In this document: positions 28,497 to 38,600 of the stretch, one piece after another
Numbering within the stretch: the stretch's first letter is position 1
Layout of the letters: each line of letters begins with the position of its first letter
NCBI GenBank assembly: GCA_019115455.1
Contig: DXDN01000005.1
Coordinates: 1 to 64,000 of the forward strand
Source of the DNA: Candidatus Eubacterium faecigallinarum
Lineage (GTDB): Bacteria; Bacillota; Clostridia; Oscillospirales; Acutalibacteraceae
Reading direction: 5' to 3'
DNA length: 64,000 nucleotides
Made by a program: the position numbers and the translations under genes
The notes under the pieces: generated by a model
Databases searched by the model: none
What the model saw: only the letters and a program-made list of their open reading frames with translations
What the model was told of the DNA's origin: nothing

Positions 28497-29413
28497 TTGA
28501 TTTCAACTCCTGTTAAAAAAGATTTGTTTTGGGTAATTACCCCGCAGTCCGTGCCGCTTTGAAAGGACGGTATCATTTCTTTCGCCTCTTGCTCGGAAAG
28601 CTCAAATAATTCCTCAAAGCTTTCATTCCTCAAAAGACTGCTGTAGGGCGATTTCCATTCATTGTGTTCTATATTAGCATATTTTTTTGCTTTTTCCAAG
28701 TCCCTGGGACGTATCAGCGCCGCAAATTTAAAATTTCCGCAAAAGGGCGCGATTATCGTGTCAAAGGGAGTCAAAAGCATGCGCTTTATCCCCGTCGGAT
28801 CATAGCTGATTTTCTGGATATAAGCCGTGTCGGCAAATGCCGTAAGCGCCTGTTCTGCCTTTACTTTCGCACCAAGGGTGGCGTTTACCGTGTACTGGAG
28901 TATTTTGCTGATTTGCGTGCCGGAAGTATTGTCCGTCAGTATCGTATCAGCGTTTTTGAACAGGCACGGTTCTTTTACGCCAAGCCGCCTGTTTAGCAAA
29001 ACTGCGTCCATGGCAAATTCTATCAGATTGTGCGCCGTGTGAGGATTTGTCAGACGGTGGATGCTTGTTATTTTGTTTTGCAGGGAATAGACATACGGGT
29101 GACAGTTTCTGTCAAGAATATAGTGCAGCATAAATCCGTAGGCGTAGGAGCCTGCAACGGATAAATTTTTCGCATTTTTGCAGTATTCCCGCATGTTTTC
29201 AAAGATATCGCCGGGCTTTGCTCTGTGAAGCATGGAGCCGTATTTTCTGATTGATTTGCCCGACATCCATGGCAGTACTCTGTGAAAAAATAACACGTCG
29301 GGTCCCTGAGCGCCCATATATACGGCGTTTTCGTTTATTTCAAAATCAGCCGTTTTTTTGAGAAACGGCATCATTTCTTTTGCAAAAATATAGTGTGATG
29401 CAAATGCTGGCAT
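28493..29413 (-). CDS. Zinc-dependent phospholipase C-like family protein
   Basis: MPAFASHYIFAKEMM, YMGAQGPDVLFFHRVLPW, GFMLHYILDRNCHPYV. Confidence 0.75.
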   Translation of the reverse strand: MPAFASHYIFAKEMMPFLKKTADFEINENAVYMGAQGPDVLFFHRVLPWMSGKSIRKYGSMLHRAKPGDIFENMREYCKNAKNLSVAGSYAYGFMLHYILDRNCHPYVYSLQNKITSIHRLTNPHTAHNLIEFAMDAVLLNRRLGVKEPCLFKNADTILTDNTSGTQISKILQYTVNATLGAKVKAEQALTAFADTAYIQKISYDPTGIKRMLLTPFDTIIAPFCGNFKFAALIRPRDLEKAKKYANIEHNEWKSPYSSLLRNESFEELFELSEQEAKEMIPSFQSGTDCGVITQNKSFLTGVEIK

Positions 29414-30261
29414 TATATCAGTCCTTTAAAATCCGCAGGAAATTCGCTGTCTATTACCATATTTTTTTCGGTTACTGGGTGTGTAAAATAAATTGTCTTG
29501 CAGTGAAGCGCCTGACGGGATATCTTGTCCGTATTGCCGCCGTACAGGGTGTCGCCCAAGAGCGGATGACCTATGTGAGAAAAATGCACCCTTATTTGGT
29601 GAGTTCGTCCGGTGTCAAGATTGATTTTCAGCACGGTGCGGTCATCGTGACTGCTGATGCTCTGCCAGTGCGTTACAGCATTTTCTCCATCGGGGGAAAC
29701 ACAGCGTTTTATGATGCTGTCGGCAGTTCTTTTTATCGGTAGGTCAAGGGTTCCCGAGCCGCTCATTATTCCTGAGCACACCGCATAGTAATCTTTTTTT
29801 ACTTTGCCGGCAAGTTTGCCTGCGGCAAGTTCGTTTTTCGCAATAAGCACAAGTCCGCTGGTGTCCCTGTCAAGCCTGTATACACTGCGGAAAGCGGTAT
29901 CTTTTTCCATATAACAGGCGGCGGCATTGGCAAGGGTATCTCCTTGGTGATTCCTGCTTTCATGCACAGGCATGCCTGCAGGCTTGTACAGGACAAGGAT
30001 GTCGTCGTCAGAATAAATTTTCCCCACCGTATCAGTTTGAAGTTCTTTTGGCATTTTTCCGCTGTTTTCAATGTTTATCGTCAGCGTATCGCCGGTGTGT
30101 ACAGGGTCTATAGTCCTTGCAAATTCACCGTTTATCGTTATTCCGTTTTCCGTGTTTTTAAGCTTCGTAAGCAGGGAAGAGGATACTCCGAATTCACGCA
30201 GAAAACATTTGATTTGCTTGTTATTATCATTTTCATTTATTTTAAAATTAATACTTCTCAT
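29413..30261 (-). CDS. RluA-family pseudouridine synthase
   Basis: YKPAGMPVHES...VYRLDRDTSGLVLIAKN; GRTHQIRVHFSHIGHPLLGDTLYG. Confidence 0.93.
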   Translation of the reverse strand: MRSINFKINENDNNKQIKCFLREFGVSSSLLTKLKNTENGITINGEFARTIDPVHTGDTLTINIENSGKMPKELQTDTVGKIYSDDDILVLYKPAGMPVHESRNHQGDTLANAAACYMEKDTAFRSVYRLDRDTSGLVLIAKNELAAGKLAGKVKKDYYAVCSGIMSGSGTLDLPIKRTADSIIKRCVSPDGENAVTHWQSISSHDDRTVLKINLDTGRTHQIRVHFSHIGHPLLGDTLYGGNTDKISRQALHCKTIYFTHPVTEKNMVIDSEFPADFKGLI

Positions 30262-30275
30262 ACTTGTGCATCGTG

Positions 30276-30305
30276 CAAAAAAAGCCGCCTCTTTGGTGAG
30301 ACGGC
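30276..30305 (-). terminator. Intrinsic terminator of ilvE
   Basis: Minus strand AGCCGTCTC-ACCAAA-GAGGCGGCT-TTTTTT. Confidence 0.85.
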
Positions 30306-30318
30306 TATGTTGTTAAAA

Positions 30319-31380
30319 TCAGTCTACCTTTACGGTCCATCCCATTTCGTCAGGCAATGTGCCAAACTGGATTCCCGTAAGTGTATCGTAAAGCTTTTGA
30401 GTAAGCTCGCCGGTTTTGAAATCGTTGATTTCTACGGTTTCATCCTCATATGTCAGACCGCCTACAGGGCTGATAACCGCCGCTGTACCGGTGCCGAATA
30501 CTTCCTCGAGCTTTCCGTTTTTAGCTGATTCCATGATAAAGTCAATGGTAAATCTTGTTTCGTTGACCTTGTAGCCCCAGCTCTTGAGGAGATCAATGCA
30601 GCTCATTCTGGTGATGCCCGGAAGAACTGTGCCAACTGTCGGAGCGGTATAGATTTCGCCGTCAACCTTGAACATGATGTTCATTGAACCGACTTCCTCA
30701 ACATACTTTCTCTCAACGCCGTCAAGCCAAAGCACCTGTGAGTAACCGAGCTTGTGACCTTTTTCTGAAGCGATGATGGAAGCTGCGTAGTTACCGCCGC
30801 ACTTTATGTAACCGGTTCCGCCTGGAGTAGCGCGGACATATTCGTCCTCAACGTAAATCTTTACAGGATTCATACCCTCCTCGTAATAAGCGCCTGACGG
30901 AGAGCAGATGATTATGAATTTGTACTCGTCCGATGCTTTAACTCCGAGAACAGGTTCTGTAGCAATTGTGAAAGGACGAATGTAAAGGCTTGTTTCAGGC
31001 TCGGAAGGAACCCAGTCTTTTTCAACGCTTACAAGCGCTTTAACTGCGTCAACAAAATCGCTTACAGGGATTTCCGGTATGCAGAGTCTTCTGTGAGTTG
31101 ACTGCATTCTCTCAGCATTTTTGTCAGGTCTGAAGAGCTGAACGCTGCCGTCGGGAGTGCGGTATGCCTTAAGTCCCTCAAAGCATTCCTGTGCGTAGTG
31201 GAATACAAGCGCAGACGGGTCAAGCACAAGCGGCTGATAAGGTACTATTCTCGCATTGTGCCAGCCTTCACCTGTTTTGTAATCCATAATAAACATATGG
31301 TCGGTGAAAATGTTGCCGAAGCCGAGACTGCCCTTTGGCTTTTCCTTGGGGGTGTCTGTCAGTTCATACTTGATTTCCAT
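30319..31380 (-). CDS. ilvE: Branched-chain amino acid aminotransferase
   Basis: Class IV aminotransferase: FHYAQECFEGLKAYRTPDG, GGNYAASIIASEKGHKLGYSQVLWLDG. Confidence 0.95.
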   Translation of the reverse strand: MEIKYELTDTPKEKPKGSLGFGNIFTDHMFIMDYKTGEGWHNARIVPYQPLVLDPSALVFHYAQECFEGLKAYRTPDGSVQLFRPDKNAERMQSTHRRLCIPEIPVSDFVDAVKALVSVEKDWVPSEPETSLYIRPFTIATEPVLGVKASDEYKFIIICSPSGAYYEEGMNPVKIYVEDEYVRATPGGTGYIKCGGNYAASIIASEKGHKLGYSQVLWLDGVERKYVEEVGSMNIMFKVDGEIYTAPTVGTVLPGITRMSCIDLLKSWGYKVNETRFTIDFIMESAKNGKLEEVFGTGTAAVISPVGGLTYEDETVEINDFKTGELTQKLYDTLTGIQFGTLPDEMGWTVKVD

Positions 31381-31414
31381 TTTTATATTACCTCTTTTTT
31401 AATGAATTTACTGA

Positions 31415-32272
31415 TTAAAAACTATATGAAACGATAATTCCGCCGTCAGAAGCGTAAAGTGAGTTGAGTCCAGAAGCCTTTATTATCTGAGCGGTGGTAA
31501 ATTTAGCTTTTTCCGTAATTTTGTTCAAAACAAATTCTGCTCTGTCAGGGCAGCAGACGTATGAAACATAAAGCTTTTGTCCGTTAAGGTCCTTGCCATC
31601 AACATTTTCTATCAGCGTGTTTGCCATTTTGATAAGTGCTCTGTTGGTGGTGAATTCCTGACCCGCAAGAGAAATATTTCCTTCCTCATTCCTTTTGCAG
31701 ATGAGCTTTACGCGGATTTTTTCCAGCACCTTTGCAGCCAGCGCAAAAAGTCTGCCGTTTGATTTGAGTGCGTCGAGACTCTCAAGACAGAAATAAAGTC
31801 CTGTGTGGTTTGCGATATAATCCTCAATATATTCCACAGTTTCGTCAAAGGATTTGCCCTCATCCAAAACTTTCTTGAGCTCCTGAGCCACAATGGTTTC
31901 AAGCCCTGAGGTGGCAAGGGAGTTAAACACGTAAATCTTTTTTGAGTCGTTATATTCTTCTTCGTAGAGAGATTTACCCTGAATAGCGCTGTTATAAGTG
32001 CCGCTAAGCTTGTCGGTAATGGTGAGAACATAGACCTCGTCGTAATCGCCCTCATATGCTTTTTTAAAAGCGTCAGGAGCCGGACACGCCGATTTTGCCA
32101 TACCGTTGTTGGCTTTCATTCTGGCGATAAAATCGTCCTGGTCGAAGTTTTCGTCATCAAAAATTCTGTAATCGCCTATTTCAAGGACAAGCGGAACAAC
32201 TTCAAAATTATTCCAGCTTTTCATATCTGCTGTAAGGTCACAACAGCTGTCAACAACGATTTTGTAACTCAT
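31415..32272 (-). CDS. DegV family fatty-acid-binding-like protein
   Basis: MSYKIVVDSCCDLTADM; SACPAPDAFKKAYEGDYDEVYVLTITDKLSGTYNSA. Confidence 0.93.
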   Translation of the reverse strand: MSYKIVVDSCCDLTADMKSWNNFEVVPLVLEIGDYRIFDDENFDQDDFIARMKANNGMAKSACPAPDAFKKAYEGDYDEVYVLTITDKLSGTYNSAIQGKSLYEEEYNDSKKIYVFNSLATSGLETIVAQELKKVLDEGKSFDETVEYIEDYIANHTGLYFCLESLDALKSNGRLFALAAKVLEKIRVKLICKRNEEGNISLAGQEFTTNRALIKMANTLIENVDGKDLNGQKLYVSYVCCPDRAEFVLNKITEKAKFTTAQIIKASGLNSLYASDGGIIVSYSF

Positions 32273-32385
32273 ATGGTTCTTACCTTTCATATGATAAATA
32301 TTATACTGAAATATTATACTATTTTTCGCCGCCGCCGTCAAGAATATGAGGCTGATTTTCAGCGGCGTTAACTAGTTTTTTTAAT

Positions 32386-33756
32386 TTAAATCAGTGACTT
32401 GGCTTTTTTTATTTGTTCGTCAACGCTGGCAGAGCTCGGACCTCCGGGCGCCAGTCTGTCGTTGACGCATTTTTCAAGATTTATAGCGTTGTAAACGTCC
32501 TCATCGAACAAATCGCATACAGACTTGTAATCCTCTATTGAAAGGGTTTCAAGGGTGAGCCCCTTGTCGATGCACATTGCAACGAGTTCACCTGTTGCTT
32601 TATATGCGTCACGGAAAGGAAGTCCTTTACCTACCAGATAGTCTGCACAGTCGGTAGCGTTGATAAAGCCTTTCGCGGCGGCATTTCTCATATTCTCTTT
32701 GAGCACGGTCATAGTGTCTATCATAGGAGTAAATGCGTCAAGGCACATCTTAACAGTATCTACAGCGTCGAAGATTGACTCCTTGTCCTCCTGCATATCC
32801 TTGTTGTATGCAAGAGCAATGCCTTTCATTACAGTTAGAAGGGCTGTGAGATCGCCGAAAACTCTGCCGCTCTTTCCTCGAACAAGCTCAGCGATATCGG
32901 GGTTTTTCTTCTGCGGCATTATACTTGAACCGGTGGAGAATGCGTCGTCAAGCTCAACAAATTTAAATTCCCATGAGCACCACATAATTATCTCTTCGCT
33001 GAATCTTGAAAGGTGCACCATGATGATTGAAAGCGCTGACGCAAGTTCAATACAAAAGTCCCTGTCGGAAACACCGTCAAGACTGTTTGCCGATATGCTG
33101 TCAAAGCCGAGCAGTTCTGCAACCATGTTTCTGTCGATAGGGTAGGTGGTACCTGCAAGAGCGCCGCTTCCCAGTGGAAGCACGTTCATTCTTCTCTTAA
33201 CGTCAGAAAGCCTGTCGAGATCCCTGCCCAGCATGGAGCAGTATGCCATAAGATGATGAGCAAATGTTATTGGCTGTGCTCTTTGGAGATGAGTGTAGCC
33301 CGGCATGATTGTTTCCTTGTTTTCCTCAGCCTTGTCGCACAGAACGCTGATAAGAAATTTTAGCTTTTTACTGATTTCGTCAATCTCTTTTTTCAGAACC
33401 ATTCTTATGTCAAGGGCTACCTGGTCGTTTCTCGACCTGGCAGTATGAAGCCTTTTTCCTGTTTGACCCAGTCTTGCTGTGAGCTCTCCCTCAATAAATG
33501 TGTGGATATCTTCAGCCTCCATATCAACAGCAAGCTTGCCGCTTTTTATGTCGTTATATATTTCGCTGAGTCCCTGAACGATTTTTTCGCTTTCACTGCG
33601 CTCAATTATGCCGGCAGCTCCCAGCATTGTTGCGTGGGCGATACTTCCTTTTATGTCCTCTTCAAACATTCTTTTGTCGAATTTAATTGAGGAGTTGAAA
33701 TCATTTGTTTCCTTGGCAAGCTCTTTTTTAAACCTGCCCTTCCATAACTGTGCCAT
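32386..33756 (-). CDS. argH: Argininosuccinate lyase
   Basis: MAQLWKGRFKKELAKETNDFN; signature TGSSIMPQKKNPD. Confidence 0.97.
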   Translation of the reverse strand: MAQLWKGRFKKELAKETNDFNSSIKFDKRMFEEDIKGSIAHATMLGAAGIIERSESEKIVQGLSEIYNDIKSGKLAVDMEAEDIHTFIEGELTARLGQTGKRLHTARSRNDQVALDIRMVLKKEIDEISKKLKFLISVLCDKAEENKETIMPGYTHLQRAQPITFAHHLMAYCSMLGRDLDRLSDVKRRMNVLPLGSGALAGTTYPIDRNMVAELLGFDSISANSLDGVSDRDFCIELASALSIIMVHLSRFSEEIIMWCSWEFKFVELDDAFSTGSSIMPQKKNPDIAELVRGKSGRVFGDLTALLTVMKGIALAYNKDMQEDKESIFDAVDTVKMCLDAFTPMIDTMTVLKENMRNAAAKGFINATDCADYLVGKGLPFRDAYKATGELVAMCIDKGLTLETLSIEDYKSVCDLFDEDVYNAINLEKCVNDRLAPGGPSSASVDEQIKKAKSLI

Positions 33757-33859
33757 AAGGTTGCCTTTCATATAAATGTATTATAGCCCCCGCTGTTTTA
33801 CGGAGGCAAATTGCTGTGCGGACAAAGGGCGGAATGCCCTTTGTCGCAACTGTATTTTC

Positions 33860-35095
33860 TTATTTGTCAGCGTCTCTCTGAGCGTCCAGAAGCGCTTTTA
33901 CTTTGATTGACAGACCGAAGAGATTGATGAATCCGGCTGAATCTGCCTGATTGTATGCTCCTCCGTCTTCGCCGAAGGAAGCGATATTCTCGTCATAGAG
34001 TGTGTATGGAGACGTAACACCGGCGTTGATTATGTTGCCCTTGTAGAGCTTAAGTTTTACATCGCCGGTAACAGTTTCTTGAGTTTTGTCAACAAATGCT
34101 GAAAGTGCCTCACGCAGAGGTGTAAACCATAATCCGTTATATACTAATTCGCCGAATTTCTGAGCAACCAGCTTTTTATAATGAGATGTCTCACGGTCGA
34201 GGGTTATCATTTCCAAAAACTCATGAGCCTTATAAAGGATTGCTCCGCCGGGTGTCTCATAAACTCCGCGGCTCTTCATGCCCACAAGCCTGTTCTCAAC
34301 AATGTCAAGAAGTCCGATACCGTTAGCTCCGCCAAGCTCGTTAAGCTTTTCTACTATTGCAAGAGCTTTCATGTTCTCGCCGTTAATTGCTGTCGGTACG
34401 CCCTTTTCAAAATGAATGGTGACATACTCCGCCTTGTCAGGAGCCTGTTCAGGGGCAACGCCGAGCTCAAGGAAACCTTCCTTTGAATACATAGGCTCGT
34501 TGGCAGGATCCTCCAAGTCAAGACCCTCGTGGGAAAGATGCCAAACATTTTTATCTTTAGAATAATTTGTTTCACGGTTTATTTTAAGAGGAATGTTGTG
34601 TGCCTCAGCGTATTCAATTTCTTCCTCACGTGATTTAATATCCCATTCCCTCCATGGTGCAATTATTGCCATCTGAGGTGCGAATGCCTTGAGAGTGAGC
34701 TCAAACCTTACCTGGTCATTGCCCTTACCGGTACAGCCGTGGCAGATTGCGTCAGCGCCTTCCTTAATAGCTATTTCAGCAAGAGCCTTGGCAATGCAGG
34801 GACGTGCGTGGGATGTTCCCAAGAGATATGTTTCGTAGTCTGCTCCGGCCTTAAGGCACGGCATGATATAATTTTCTACATAATCGTCCTTAAGATCAAG
34901 TATGTAAAGCTTTGAAGCGCCGGTCTTGATAGCTTTTTCTTCAAGTCCGTCAAGTTCTGTGCCCTGTCCGACATCACCTGATACGGCAATTACTTCGCAG
35001 TTGTTGTAATTCTCTTTAAGCCACGGAATGATAATTGATGTGTCAAGTCCGCCTGAATAGGCGAGAACTACCTTTTTTATATCTTTCTTTTCCAT
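33860..35095 (-). CDS. argG: Argininosuccinate synthase
   Basis: [39 protein letters not shown]. Confidence 0.97.
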   Translation of the reverse strand: MEKKDIKKVVLAYSGGLDTSIIIPWLKENYNNCEVIAVSGDVGQGTELDGLEEKAIKTGASKLYILDLKDDYVENYIMPCLKAGADYETYLLGTSHARPCIAKALAEIAIKEGADAICHGCTGKGNDQVRFELTLKAFAPQMAIIAPWREWDIKSREEEIEYAEAHNIPLKINRETNYSKDKNVWHLSHEGLDLEDPANEPMYSKEGFLELGVAPEQAPDKAEYVTIHFEKGVPTAINGENMKALAIVEKLNELGGANGIGLLDIVENRLVGMKSRGVYETPGGAILYKAHEFLEMITLDRETSHYKKLVAQKFGELVYNGLWFTPLREALSAFVDKTQETVTGDVKLKLYKGNIINAGVTSPYTLYDENIASFGEDGGAYNQADSAGFINLFGLSIKVKALLDAQRDADK

Positions 35096-35178
35096 TTTTA
35101 ATGCTCCTTAGATAATAACTTTGTTTTCTTTTTACATTATAATAAGATGTGATAGCGTTTTCAAGCCTTTTTATATAA

Positions 35179-35239
35179 ATTGTATAATTATTCAAAAAAT
35201 GCTCAAAATACAATAAAATATTGTATAAATTTACAATAT
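35179..35239. promoter_or_regulatory. Two ArgR-box-like palindromes upstream of argGH
   Basis: TTGTATAATTATTCAA (35180-35195) and perfect inverted repeat ATATTGTA-TAAATT-TACAATAT (35218-35239). Confidence 0.45.
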
Positions 35240-35433
35240 GCAAAAATTGTACTTCTGACGCTTATTATAAAATAATAATTTAGCACATTATATATAGCTG
35301 TACTATAACATGACGGATTGTAAACAATATGCGAAAACATGCTGAGAAAAGCAACACTTTTTCATGGTTTGTCTATAAAGAGCGTAACAAAAATTTTACT
35401 GCAAAAATAGAATTTTATATTTTCCAAAATCTG

Positions 35434-35462
35434 TTGACAAGGTCTTTTTGATGTGATATCAT
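35434..35462 (+). promoter_or_regulatory. Consensus-like sigma-A promoter of giant secreted protein
   Basis: TTGACA - 17 nt - TATCAT. Confidence 0.8.
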
Positions 35463-35468
35463 TCAATT

Positions 35469-35617
35469 GTATATAAAGGTGTTAATGGGATAGTTGTACC
35501 CATTTGCACGTTAAGCTTCTTGATAGAGGGCACTGCAGGATACCAAGCTGGGTCAGAAGCGGCGGTATCAAACAGCAGTCCCATATCCGGGGGGTAATTT
35601 TTTAGGAGGAAATCATT
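35469..35617 (+). ncRNA. Structured 5' leader RNA candidate (unassigned cis-regulatory element)
   Basis: GGGCACTGC/GCAGTCCC, GATACC/GGTATC, pseudoknot-type GCTTCTTGA/TCAGAAGC, alternative ATGGG(A) pairing with CCCAT or TCCCAT; followed by AGGAGG. Confidence 0.5.
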
Positions 35618-38600
35618 ATGAGAACAAAACTTTCAAAAAGAATTTTGTCTGTGTTGCTCGCGGCTTTGATGGTCGTTACGTCTCTTCCGCTTATTGCGTT
35701 TGCGGCAGAGACAGACGCTGTTACTGACCCTGATGTTATCGCAGCACAGGATGCTATGGAAGCTTTTGGTGACAAGCTTGCCGCCGAAGGCGCAGCCTAT
35801 GGCAATGTTGGTCCGGCATATACTGCTTATGTCAATGTTCAGAAAGCCATTGACTCGTATTACTACGGAACAGCAGATGTTTCCACTCTCAGAAATGCTG
35901 TGTCAGCCCTTGAAACTGCATCAAACAAGATGACAACTTTCAGCGGTTATTCAGTTGATAATTCTGCTCTTTCAAACAATGTTTGGGCAGGAGATTCTTC
36001 TGCGAATTACGGCGATTATTACAAAAATGTGCTGTGGATTAACAACGGCTATAATCCGACATTTGAAAACTTCATGACATACAGCGACTGTGATATGGTT
36101 ATGCAGTCCGGAACATCTGTAACAACTGCTCTTGCTTATCCTGAGGCTGTATTGCTTTATGATGGCGTTAATACACCTGCTACATCAGTAATGGCTGTTA
36201 TGCAGGGTGACGGACAGAATGTTTCAAACGCTGACAGATATGTGTTTGCTATTGCTGTCACAAGTGGTAACGGACTTGACCTTCTTCAGAACTGGAAGTC
36301 AAATGATGGCGGCACATTTGACCATATCTGGAATATGAACAATGACAGCATATTTGTTTCTAAACTCAACACCGGATTTAACGGTGCGTCAGCAGATATG
36401 ATTGCTGACGGAGGTTGGTTTAGTACGGACCGTTATACTCACAGATACTCCAATATGTTCACATTTACAGGAACAATGGATAAGAATGAGTATGTAAGAA
36501 ATATCTACCCGACTGTTACATCTTACAGCGGTTCTAATACTTCTTTCAGAAATGATGATATTGTTCAGGCAGTAACAGGTACAAGACAGATTCATGTGCT
36601 TAACGCTACTGCTCTTACCAGTGCTCTTCAGGAAAACGGTAACAAGATGAAGTCCATTGACCTTGCTAATTACAGCGAAGGCGGACTGACTGATTATATT
36701 ACTGCTATGGATAATTTAGCCGGATTCGATTTTAACAGCTATTTTGATAACGGCAATAACTATAATCAGTGTGCAACTGATATGAAGAATGCTGTAACCG
36801 CAGCTAATAACGCTTCTACAACTAATAATGACAGCGATCAATACGCAAATCTTCGTAGCGCTATGGATGCTAAGATGGCTGCATATAACGACGGCGTAAA
36901 TCAGGGATATACTGAAGATTCTTATAGTAACCTTGTTGCTGCTTATGAGAATGCAATGAATGTTATGGATGCTGTTTCAAGTGCAGGCTATGCTGACTCA
37001 CAGGGTGCTCAGGAAGCTGCTGATCTTCTTAACGCTGTTGAACTTGTAACAGATGTAGACAAGGTTGACACAACTGCCCTTGAAGCTGCAATCGACGCCT
37101 TTGAAGGTTATACAAACATCTTTACAGCAGAGTCATACGCTCAGGCAGAACAGGCAGTTGACACTGCAAAGACCACTGTATGGGGTTCTGTTGACAGATA
37201 CAAGGACGAAGCGTCTGCTTTGGATGATTCTGAAGAAAATATTGCAACAGTAGCAGCTCAGTTGGCAGCAGTTGAAAATGCAGTAAAGGGTCTTCGCATT
37301 AATCCTGATGCTGTTGTTATTACTGAATACGGCAGATATTCTATGAATTCTGCAATTGCGCTTGATGCTGAAATCGATGATAAGACAGCATATTACAATT
37401 ATGCATCATTTAAGACAGCGCTTGATGCTGCTAATGCATACGTTGCTCAGATCGGTGCTACTGATTTTACTAACTTCAATACACAGTATGCTGATTATGT
37501 AAGCCATATTGAAACCCTTGTTGAGGCTTACAATGCTCTTGAATATTCATTCACAAGAATTCCTGACGGAACAGTTGCAAAAGCGGGCAGCATGTACGTA
37601 ATGACTCAGCTTTCTTCCGAAGACCAGGGATTCCAGCACATTGACTTCTCGTATCCGACAGGTACAGTGCTGTTTAAAACAAGTCACGGTCAGTCAACTC
37701 TTAAATATGGTGATATAAACGTAACATTCTCAACGAATATTGCCAATTTGGACAACAACAGCCTTGACAGTATTAGTATTAATGCAACTGCATCTGATAT
37801 TGGCGGTCAGCGCCATATTAATACTACATTCCCAACAGCTTCATCAACACCGAATGCGCTTTCTGATTCTGAAAAGCAGACTTATGCTGGCTGTCTTGCA
37901 TATAATGAATTTTCTATCAGCAATCTAAAACTAGCTGGAATGAATTCAAACGTAGCAAGCAGATATATTACTTTGTCAGACGGAACAGTTATTAGTGATG
38001 AACCCACAGCGCTTAATACTGATCTTACAAGCATACTTGGAACAACAGATGGTGCAAGTGCAAATCCAGCACGCGGTGCAGTATTTGCAAAATCGAGCAG
38101 TGGTGATAATATTGCTGAAGTATTTATTACCGGTGATATGAATGTTACTGTACCGGGAACTCCTGCAGAGGAACTTTCTGCTTCTACTGTTCCGACCACT
38201 TATGCTTATGCATTGACAGGAACATACTTCGGTGCAGTTACGACTTGGAACTGCCAGAACGTATTCAATTATTCAGGTTACAACTGGTTTACAACCCAGG
38301 CTAACAACCAGCAGATTAATTCATCCGTTCAGGTTATTGATATTTCCTACTTGGTAGATCTTGTTAATACATGCAATGCACTTCTTGATGACAGTCAAAT
38401 GTATACAGAATCAAGTTTTGCCGCATTCGCATCAGCACTTGAAGCTGCTCAGGAGAATCTTCCTTACGCAAGCCTTACTCAGGCAACAATTCTTAACCGT
38501 TGCAAGACAAGATATACAAACCTTTGGAATGCATATCAGAATCTTGATATTAAGACACTGCCTGTAACATTTAACTTCAAGGCTGCTGACGGAACTGATG

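Noticed and set aside
35469-35617. c-di-GMP-I/II, TPP or cobalamin riboswitch
   Set aside because: The conserved boxes I know for these classes are not present by eye; left unassigned.
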